A stretch of DNA of 64,000 nt from Actinoplanes regularis (lineage in GTDB: Bacteria; Actinomycetota; Actinomycetes; Mycobacteriales; Micromonosporaceae). The stretch spans positions 35,517-99,516 of the forward strand of contig NZ_FZNR01000030.1 of the NCBI RefSeq assembly GCF_900188005.1, given 5' to 3'. Shown here in pieces: positions 58,130-64,000 of the stretch. The notes below the pieces were generated by a model. The model saw only the letters and a program-made list of their open reading frames with translations. It made no database searches and had not been told where the DNA came from. Every line of letters starts with the position of its first letter. The stretch's first letter is position 1. Both the position numbers and the translations under genes were made by a program.

Positions 58130-60565
58130 ATGTCCGCAGCAGTACCGACCGCCCTGAAACGTGCCGTCCTCACCGCGTTCCTGATCCTTGCCGCAGTGAT
58201 CAGCCTGCCGGCACCCGCCTCCGCCGGGACGGTCAGCACCTACCCCGAGTTCCCGTACCCGGCCACCGACTACCACGAGCCGCAACGCGGGCAGTTCCAC
58301 TTCAGCGCCCGCTCCGGGTGGATGAACGACGTGAACGCCCCGCTCTACTACCGCGGCACCTATCACCTGTTCTTCCAGCACAACCCGCACGGGCTCGGCT
58401 GGGACACGATGCACTGGGGCCACGCCACCAGCACCGATCTGACGCACTGGACCCAGAAACCGATCGCCCTGGAGCCCGGCGTGCACCCCGGCGACCTGTG
58501 GTCCGGAGCCGGCGTCGTGGACACCGCCAACGTCACCGGACTCAAATCCGGTGACGACGATCCCATCGTGGTCTTCACCGGCACCAACGGGGTGAGCATG
58601 GCGTACAGCACCGACGGGGCGAAGACCTTCACCAGCTTCGACAACGGCCGCAAGCTCGTCACCATGCCCGGCACCAGCCGCGACCCGAAAGTACTCTGGC
58701 ACGAACCGACCAAACGCTGGGTCATGGTGGTCTGGTCCGACGCCGGCGGCAACGGCGTCAACATCTACACCTCCACCAATCTGATCGACTGGACGCTGCG
58801 CAGCCGGTACGCCGCGAACTGGCTGTTCGAATGCCCCGACATGTTCCAGCTGCCGCTCAACGGCAACGACGCCGACAAGCGCTGGGTCCTCACCGACGCC
58901 AGCGGCGAATACGTGGTCGGCGGCTTCGACGGCACCGCTTTCAGCACCACCTGGACCGGACCGCAGGTGATGGACCACGGCCGCAACAGCGCCGACGGCA
59001 CCTTCTACGCGGGTCTCGTCTTCGCCAACATGCCCGACAACCGCGTCGTACAGATGGCCTGGCAGCCGGGAAACAGGGGTGGTACCTGGACCGGCAATGC
59101 CAGCATCCCGGCCCAACTCGGGCTGCGAACCCTGCCGGCGGGCATCCGGGTGACCCGGTTCCCGGTCGCCGAGGTGTCCGCGCTGCGCACCGGCACGCGG
59201 ACCTGGACTTCCCGAACGGTGACCGCGGACCCTGCGACCGATCCGCTGACCGGCGTCAGCGCCGACACGTACGAACTGGAAGCCACGTTCGAGGTTTCCA
59301 CCGCGACCGCGACCCGCTTCGGCTTCCGCCTGCACGCCCGCCCCGACGGCAGCTACGACCGGGCGCTCAGCTACGACCGCGCCAGCCAGACTCTCGACGG
59401 CAAACCACTGCCGACGGTGAACGGCTCCATCAAACTTCGACTGCTGGTGGACCGGGGACAACTGGAGATCTTCGGCAACGACGGCACGTTCTCCTGGACC
59501 GACAATGTCGCGTTCGACTCCACGCCGACCAGCCAAGGCATCCGGCTGTTCGCCGAGAACGGCTCGGTACGCCTCACCACACTGCGGTTGCACCAGATCA
59601 ACTCCACCTGGGGAGCCGGCGAGTCCACCCTCGACAGCAACCTGGCCGGTCCGTGGCGGGCGGCCGGCGGCACCTGGACCGACACCGCCGGCGGCAAGCG
59701 CGGGTCAAGCACCGGGGACGGTTTCTACCTCAACTCGCAGACCGCGGGCGACGCCAGCTATGAAGGTGACGTACGGCTGGACACTGCCGCCGCGGCGGGT
59801 CTCACGTTCCGGGCCAGCGCGGACGGCACCGCCCACTACACGGCCAACATCGACGCGAGCGGGCTGGTGAAGCTGTGGCGGCCGGGCCGCGACATCGCGG
59901 TGTATCCGACACCGATCGAGCGCCAACGCACCTACCACCTCAAGGTGACGACCAACGGCGGCCGCATCCGGGTCTACCTGGACCACGGGCCGGTACCGGT
60001 CATCGACGCCACCGACACCGCCTACGCCACGGGACGATTCGGCGCCAACGTCTTCGCCGGCGCCGCGAACGTTCAGAACCTCTACTCCGGCGCGACCGGG
60101 TTCGTCACCACGGTGAACAGCCGGTGGTATCCGGTCGGTGGTGGCTGGACCGTGCCCGGCACCGGCGTCCGCGGCCAGTCAAGCGGCGACGCGTTCCTGC
60201 TCAGCGACCAGGTCGGCACGGACTTCAGTTACTCCGGCGACCTACGCGTCGAGACCGGTGTCGCCGCCGCCCTCACCTTCCGGGCCAATACCGACGCCAC
60301 TGAGCACTACACCGCCAACATCGATACCGGCGGCGTCGTCAAACTGTGGCGACCGGGCCGTGTGATCGCCGAGCACCGCACGACCATCCGGGCCGGTCGC
60401 ACCTACCACCTGCGGGTGGTGGCGACCGGATCGAGCCTGCGGGTCTACCTGGACGGCGGCGCCACCCCGGTGATCGACACGACCGACACCGCCTACCCGA
60501 GTGGCCGGTTCGGCGTCAACGTCTTCGAAGGTTCCGGTGTGATTCAGAATGTGGCGGTGTCCTAG
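58130..60565 (+). CDS. Secreted GH32 fructan hydrolase with two C-terminal repeat domains
   Basis: An 811-residue secreted enzyme (signal peptide ending PAPASAG). The GH32 five-bladed catalytic domain has the nucleophile Asp in WMNDVNAP, the stabiliser in SRDPKVL and the acid/base Glu in FECPDMF. A beta-sandwich follows to about residue 490. Two tandem copies of a domain of about 155 residues complete it; each contains LTFRA, HYTANID, VKLWRPGR and RFGANVF or RFGVNVF. The substrate may be levan, inulin or sucrose; the fructose released would feed the importer encoded nearby. Confidence 0.92.
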   Translation: MSAAVPTALKRAVLTAFLILAAVISLPAPASAGTVSTYPEFPYPATDYHEPQRGQFHFSARSGWMNDVNAPLYYRGTYHLFFQHNPHGLGWDTMHWGHATSTDLTHWTQKPIALEPGVHPGDLWSGAGVVDTANVTGLKSGDDDPIVVFTGTNGVSMAYSTDGAKTFTSFDNGRKLVTMPGTSRDPKVLWHEPTKRWVMVVWSDAGGNGVNIYTSTNLIDWTLRSRYAANWLFECPDMFQLPLNGNDADKRWVLTDASGEYVVGGFDGTAFSTTWTGPQVMDHGRNSADGTFYAGLVFANMPDNRVVQMAWQPGNRGGTWTGNASIPAQLGLRTLPAGIRVTRFPVAEVSALRTGTRTWTSRTVTADPATDPLTGVSADTYELEATFEVSTATATRFGFRLHARPDGSYDRALSYDRASQTLDGKPLPTVNGSIKLRLLVDRGQLEIFGNDGTFSWTDNVAFDSTPTSQGIRLFAENGSVRLTTLRLHQINSTWGAGESTLDSNLAGPWRAAGGTWTDTAGGKRGSSTGDGFYLNSQTAGDASYEGDVRLDTAAAAGLTFRASADGTAHYTANIDASGLVKLWRPGRDIAVYPTPIERQRTYHLKVTTNGGRIRVYLDHGPVPVIDATDTAYATGRFGANVFAGAANVQNLYSGATGFVTTVNSRWYPVGGGWTVPGTGVRGQSSGDAFLLSDQVGTDFSYSGDLRVETGVAAALTFRANTDATEHYTANIDTGGVVKLWRPGRVIAEHRTTIRAGRTYHLRVVATGSSLRVYLDGGATPVIDTTDTAYPSGRFGVNVFEGSGVIQNVAVS

Positions 60566-60574
60566 CCGGCAGGA

Positions 60575-60612
60575 GCCCGGGCAGGCGGGCCGAGCTGCCC
60601 GCCTGCCCGGGC
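60575..60612 (+). terminator. Terminator of the GH32 gene
   Basis: A 16-bp perfect stem (60575-60590 with 60597-60612; left arm GCCCGGGCAGGCGGGC) and a 6-base loop begins ten bases after the GH32 stop codon. No T-run follows. Confidence 0.85.
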
Positions 60613-60614
60613 GC

Positions 60615-60863
60615 GGCTAGCGGGGTGTACGCCTGGAACTCCGCGATCCGCACGTTGCCCGCCCCTGTAGTGGCGGTGAGTCCGGTGGTTGCGCTCGTCG
60701 GAGTGTCGGCTTGGGCCTGCGTCGTGGTGGGATCTTCAGTGCCCGCGCGGATCTCTACACCGATCCGGGTGGCGAGGATGCGCTGATCACCTCCCGTGAG
60801 AAGTGCGGTGTCGGTGATCGCGGCGGCGTCCGCCGACGGCACCACGGTCAACGCCCCGTACAC
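60615..60863 (-). pseudogene. Fragment of a secreted sugar-hydrolase-type domain
   Basis: The minus frame reads VYGALTVVPSADAAAITDTALLTGG, ILATRIGVEI and GAGNVRIAEFQAYTPL, which looks like the end of a carbohydrate-binding or discoidin-like domain, where N-V-R-I-A-E-F-Q-x-Y is a common closing strand. It has no start or preceding catalytic part. The GH32 terminator lies just beyond its end. This may be all that remains of a former neighbour. The rest of 60566-60940 holds no gene. Confidence 0.35.
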
Positions 60864-60940
60864 GACGATCTGCTGAACCGGGGTCCGGCCTCGGGCAAGA
60901 ATGGCAGGGCCTGCGGTTGTCGGTGGAGAGGTGGTGTGTC

Positions 60941-61846
60941 GTGCGAGTGGCCGTGCAGGAGTCGGCGTTGCTGGCGTTCCCGGATGGGTCGCCGGTGCGG
61001 GCGGCGTCCGGGATAGCCCCGTTCGGGGACGGTTGGCTGATCGTGCAGGACGACGCGACCCACGCGGCGTGGTCCCGGCAGGGCGTGGTGACGGCGGTCC
61101 GGGTGGCCGATCCGGTCGACGGTCTTGAGATCTTTAGCTCGGCGGCGGGCACCAAGCATCGGAAACCCGATTTCGAGGCGGCCTGCGCGGTCACCGTGGA
61201 TGGCACGCCCGGGGTGCTGCTGTTGGGCTCCGGCTCGACTGGTGCGCGGATGCGGGCGTCGCTGGTCACCCCCGCCTCGTTCACCTTGGCGGAGTTGAGC
61301 CCGGTGTATTCGCGTGTCGCTGCGGCGCTGGACATCCCCCTGGTTCAGCTCAACCTGGAGGGCGCTTGCCTGGTCGGGGATCGGCTGCGCTGGTTCCAGC
61401 GCGGCAACGCCGCCGCCGGGATTCCGAGTGGCAGCGTCGACCTCGACGCACGGGCGTTGTTGGCCGTGGTGACCGGCTGCGGTGTCGCAGACCGGGTCGG
61501 GGTCGGTGACCGGCGACGGTATGACCTGGGCACGGTCGGCGGGGTTGCTCTGGCGGTCACCGACGCTCTGGCGCTGCCGGACGGGCGGATCCTGGTCAGT
61601 GCCGCCGCCGAGGACACCCCGAACGCCATTGACGACGGACCTGTGGTCGCCGCGGCCCTCGCCCTGATCGAGGGCGAGACCGTGCTGGCCACTGCCGAAC
61701 TGTCCGCCCTGCCCGGCGGCGTGCCCAAGGTGGAAGGGGTCGCGTTGCGCGACACCATTCCCGGTGGTGTACGCCTGTGGGCGGTGGTGGACGCCGATGA
61801 TCCCGCCATGCCGTCGCGCCTGTTGGCCCTGACCCTGTGGTGGTGA
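60941..61846 (+). CDS. DUF6929-like beta-propeller-type protein
   Basis: A 301-residue soluble protein with repeated short beta segments (GIAPFGDGWLIVQDDATHAAW, AACAVTVDGTPGVLLLGSGSTGARMRASLV, LNLEGACLVGDRLRWFQRGN, GVALAVTDALALPDGRILVSAAAEDT, VPKVEGVALRD). The pattern fits the actinobacterial/proteobacterial DUF6929 group and suggests a propeller. Function is unknown and no secretion signal is present. GTG 60941 follows a purine-rich GGAGAGG; an upstream GTG at 60917 is the alternative. Confidence 0.75.
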   Translation: MRVAVQESALLAFPDGSPVRAASGIAPFGDGWLIVQDDATHAAWSRQGVVTAVRVADPVDGLEIFSSAAGTKHRKPDFEAACAVTVDGTPGVLLLGSGSTGARMRASLVTPASFTLAELSPVYSRVAAALDIPLVQLNLEGACLVGDRLRWFQRGNAAAGIPSGSVDLDARALLAVVTGCGVADRVGVGDRRRYDLGTVGGVALAVTDALALPDGRILVSAAAEDTPNAIDDGPVVAAALALIEGETVLATAELSALPGGVPKVEGVALRDTIPGGVRLWAVVDADDPAMPSRLLALTLWW

Positions 61847-61946
61847 GGCTGGCCGAGGTCGTGGTGCGGGCTACGGTTCGTCGCGTGGTGAGGCAAGCAC
61901 CGTTCGTCGAGCACCAGGTCCAACGCCAGGCTTGACCCAGTCGCCA

Positions 61947-62588
61947 CTACCTGGTGAGCGCGGCGACGAGCGTCAGGGCGGCGCGACGTGCCCGGGCGTG
62001 GCCCAGCTCGGTCGTGACGGCGCGGATATGTTCGGCGGAGAGCACGGCGAGCAGGGTGTGTGCGTCGGCCTCGGGGTCGTCGCGCTCGGCCAGCATCAGT
62101 CGAACGTGGTGGTGCCAGAAGCGGTACGCGCCGATCCGGTAGCGGGCGCGGGGCGACCCGGTCTCCGACATCCCGACCAGGTCCAGGTGGGCCAGCAGAT
62201 ATTCGAGATACGCGTCCACGAACGCCAGTAGCCGCTCGGCCGGAGTCGGATCGTCGCCGGCCCGGCCCGGTCCAAGCGGGGCCGGGCCGGACAGGATCGC
62301 GTCCTGCAGCTTGCGTTCCTGCTCGTCAAGCAGGGCGACGGCGAGCCCCGCCTTGTCCCCGAACCGGCGGAACAGGGTGCCCTTGCCGACGCCCGCGGCC
62401 GCGGCGATCGCGTCCATCGACACCGCGTCGACGCCGTGCTGGCGGAAGAGGGCCGCGGCCGCGTCGAGCACCACAGCCCGATTGCGTGCGGCGTCGGCCC
62501 GTTCCCGGGGTGGTGACGTGCGCAACGTCAGTAATTCCTCAGCCGGCCTGGCGTAAGCGGACTGCGGTCCGTTATCGTCGTGACGCAT
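61947..62588 (-). CDS. TetR-family regulator
   Basis: A 213-residue TetR-type repressor. The helix-turn-helix is AAAALFRQHGVDAVSMDAIAAAAGVGKGTLFRRFGDKAGL near residues 45-85, and the C-terminal ligand domain is helical and divergent. ATG 62588 lies just left of a 12-bp palindrome shared with the rhodanese gene promoter. It probably represses itself and the rhodanese gene. Members with this HTH often respond to reactive or hydrophobic compounds; the ligand is unknown. Confidence 0.9.
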   Translation of the reverse strand: MRHDDNGPQSAYARPAEELLTLRTSPPRERADAARNRAVVLDAAAALFRQHGVDAVSMDAIAAAAGVGKGTLFRRFGDKAGLAVALLDEQERKLQDAILSGPAPLGPGRAGDDPTPAERLLAFVDAYLEYLLAHLDLVGMSETGSPRARYRIGAYRFWHHHVRLMLAERDDPEADAHTLLAVLSAEHIRAVTTELGHARARRAALTLVAALTR

Positions 62589-62592
62589 AACC

Positions 62593-62604
62593 GGACTATA
62601 GTCC
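62593..62604. promoter_or_regulatory. TetR operator GGACTATAGTCC
   Basis: A 12-bp perfect palindrome between the divergent TetR and rhodanese starts. The central TATAGT reads as a -10 box on both strands. A repressor here would shut both genes. It lies 4 bases from the TetR start and 22 bases from the rhodanese start, so TetR itself may be read from a nearly leaderless transcript. Confidence 0.7.
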
Positions 62605-62625
62605 ACTCCCATCCAGGAGGATGCC

Positions 62626-62964
62626 GTGACCGCCCTCATCAACCGCGAACAGCTGCGAACCGAGATCGAAGCTGGTGTCGTGACCGTCATCGACGCTCTC
62701 GGTGGCGAGTACTACGCCAAGCAGCACCTGCCCGGCGCGATCCCGCTCGTGGAAAATGAGGTGACCGAACAGGCCGCCGCGCTCCTTCCGAGCAAGACCT
62801 CCTTGATCGTGACCTACTGCTCGAATCCGGCTTGCCCGAACAGTCAGCGGGTGGCCGACAAGCTCACCGCCCTCGGATACGCCAACGTGCGCAAGTATCG
62901 GGAAGGCATCGAGGACTGGACGAATGCGGGGCTGCCGACCGAGTCGGGCCCGTTCGTCAGCTGA
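62626..62964 (+). CDS. Rhodanese-like sulfurtransferase
   Basis: A 112-residue single-domain rhodanese. The active-site loop Cys is in VTYCSNPACPNSQRVADKL, with the entry LGGEYYAKQHLPGAIPL and end RKYREGIEDWTNAGLP. It would carry sulfane sulfur or detoxify cyanide or thiols in the cytoplasm. GTG 62626 is five bases after AGGAGG; the ATG at 62621 reads into a stop. It is divergent from the TetR gene and probably induced by its ligand. Its end overlaps the convergent hydrolase fragment by eight bases. Confidence 0.9.
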   Translation: MTALINREQLRTEIEAGVVTVIDALGGEYYAKQHLPGAIPLVENEVTEQAAALLPSKTSLIVTYCSNPACPNSQRVADKLTALGYANVRKYREGIEDWTNAGLPTESGPFVS

Positions 62965-63480
62965 CGAGCGCCCGCCGGAGAGCGTGGGCGCGTCGACATC
63001 GCACCGCGGCGAAGATCAGGTAGCTGGCGGCGGTCCAGGTGTAGGCGCGGTCGCGTAGCCCGGTGCCGGTCTCGGCGTCGAAGTTCTCGGCAAAGCCGGA
63101 CTTCTCGCACAGGACCCGGAACCGCTGGCTGATCTCGTCGGCGAGGGTGACATGCCCGGCACGGCGCAGGCAGTCCTCGATCAGCACGGTCGAGGGCGCC
63201 CAGATCGGTCCTCGCCAGTAGCCGTCGGAGGCGTACTGCGCGGAGTTGGTCGGCTCGGTGGCGGGGCCGTGCGCGGTCAGGTGCGCCGCGATACGGCCGG
63301 CAAGAGTGTCGCTGACCTGTCCAGGAAGGCCGGCGCCGACGGCGATCGGCATCAGGTCGAGCGTGCTGGTGCCGATCTCGCCGGTCTCGGCGTTGCGGGC
63401 CAGGAACCGGCTGCCGTCCCAAAGCCGCAACATCGCGGTGCGGATCTCGCCGGCGGTCGCCTTCCACTGCCGGGCGGCGA
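62957..63480 (-). pseudogene. C-terminal fragment of a GH63/MGH1-like glycoside hydrolase
   Basis: About 170 codons read AGEIRTAMLRLWDGSRFLARN, LDLMPIAVGAGLP, YASDGYWRGPIWAPSTVLIEDCLRRAG and ENFDAETGTGLRDRAYTWTAASYLI. This is the closing half of an (alpha/alpha)6 barrel of the trehalase/GH63 kind, with W-R-G-P-I-W and the late acidic residue E-N-F/Y. Similarity ends at about 63480, where an unrelated fragment begins on the other strand, so the first half of the gene has been lost by rearrangement. Confidence 0.7.
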
Positions 63481-63730
63481 CGGCTACCTGTACCTGCCGG
63501 ATGCCGAGACCACGCTCCTGCGCGGCCTCGCCACGTTGGAGCACGACTCCTCGCCCACCGTCGAGTCGGCGGTGCGCTCTCTCAGAATCCTTCTGGACAA
63601 AGAGGTCGGCGCCGAGCAGCGCCGGCTCCTGCTGCGCGCCAAGGACTTCGAATGCAAGAAGGTCATTCCGCCGGACATTCAGCTGGCGGTGGATCTCCTC
63701 CGGACCGAGGCTGCGACAGGCTCGCACTGA
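63470..63730 (+). pseudogene. 3' fragment of an unrecognised gene
   Basis: From about 63470 the plus frame becomes coding-like: DGYLYLPDAETTLLRGLATLEHD, TVESAVRSLRILLDKEVGAEQ, then KDFECKKVIPPDIQLAVDLL, ending at 63730 with high-GC third positions. Upstream the same frame is only antisense to the hydrolase fragment, so the true beginning is absent. No family is recognised. The junction near 63480 marks a rearrangement. Confidence 0.4.
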
Positions 63731-64000
63731 CCTCGGAGCCCGCCGAACCGGACTCGATCCTGACGATGGGTTGGCCGAAAGCGTCGAAACATGCCCAGCC
63801 CGAGCCTGCCGGACGACGGATCAATAGCTGTTCTGGGGTGACCGGAACGCCTTTGGGACTGACGTGGTGACCTGCCGACCCGCGCGGGAGAGGCTGCGGT
63901 CGATGGCTAGTGCCCTGACCAAGAACGTTTGGGGTGTTGGGGTCAGGCCGCCGCTCGTGTGGCGGGTTGGCCCCAGCGTCGTTGTCGTTCGCAGCGGATG
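63731..64000. other. Right edge, no complete gene
   Basis: No full gene is seen. On the minus strand the last bases read RCERQRRWGQPATRAAA before a stop near 63944, a basic tail that could be the end of a gene entering from the right. The plus frame ending at 63870 is short and without a start. The edge cannot be resolved from this window. Confidence 0.35.

Noticed and set aside
60516..60614. Continuation of the minus-strand fragment through the GH32 terminator
   Set aside because: The frame crosses the terminator stem and the end of GH32, so it is not a natural gene end.
1..64000. CRISPR arrays, tRNA or rRNA genes
   Set aside because: No regularly spaced repeats of CRISPR type and no cloverleaf or ribosomal sequence were noticed by eye.

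Overview
The window is high-GC DNA with many GTG starts, GTGA/ATGA start-stop overlaps, LAL and Rrf2 regulators, a nickel superoxide dismutase and decayed actinobacterial-type transposons. This points to a filamentous actinomycete. A chemoreceptor plus 3,5-dihydroxyphenylglycine (DPG) genes would suit a motile Micromonosporaceae genus such as Actinoplanes, but that placement is inference.

Region 1 (1-9565) looks like the edge of a glycopeptide-type or other DPG-containing peptide gene cluster. It holds a DAHP synthase, a LAL/LuxR regulator, dpgA-dpgB-dpgC-dpgD, an HpgT-like aminotransferase and an AroH-type chorismate mutase. Together they raise shikimate flux, build DPG from malonyl-CoA and supply the aminotransferase step. 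A 22-codon ORF with a strong Shine-Dalgarno sequence overlaps the dpgA start. No peptide synthetase is in view.

Region 2 (9.6-23.1 kb) is mixed accessory DNA: a chemoreceptor divergent from an orphan sugar-binding lipoprotein, a P450 divergent from a phosphotransferase-fold gene, a DUF574-type methyltransferase, an Rrf2-NIPSNAP pair, an SDR, an ISL3 transposase relic, a MerR-type metal operon behind a 19-bp-spacer promoter, relics of a YnfA gene and a recombinase, and an SMI1/KNR4 protein.

Region 3 (23.2-31.2 kb) has a three-S1-domain protein, a truncated near-identical copy of a radical SAM gene, a broken small operon, a Ser/Thr kinase, an IS701-type fragment, the intact radical SAM gene and a two-component system.

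Region 4 (31.3-45.4 kb) is the most unusual part. One tight operon encodes a FOXRED2-like flavoprotein, a hydroxymandelate-oxidase-like enzyme, an atypical P450 and a cation/proton antiporter. After about 4 kb of small unknown genes come a tyrosine-ammonia-lyase-like MIO enzyme divergent from a second FOXRED2-like flavoprotein and an acyl-adenylating enzyme, with a perfect palindrome between them. The parts could form an undescribed aromatic-acid pathway.

Region 5 (45.4-52.9 kb) has a secreted beta-propeller lipoprotein, a flavin reductase-sodN pair, a subtilisin-fold protein that has lost most catalytic residues next to a glutamine-rich protein, and a chimera of gene fragments.

Region 6 (52.9-60.6 kb) is a coherent fructan system: a secreted GH32 enzyme cuts fructan, an ABC importer takes up the sugar, a PfkB kinase phosphorylates it, and a LacI regulator probably binds two matching operators in the divergent promoter.

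Region 7 (60.6-64 kb) has a DUF6929-like gene, a TetR-rhodanese divergent pair with an operator over the promoter, and gene fragments at the right edge.
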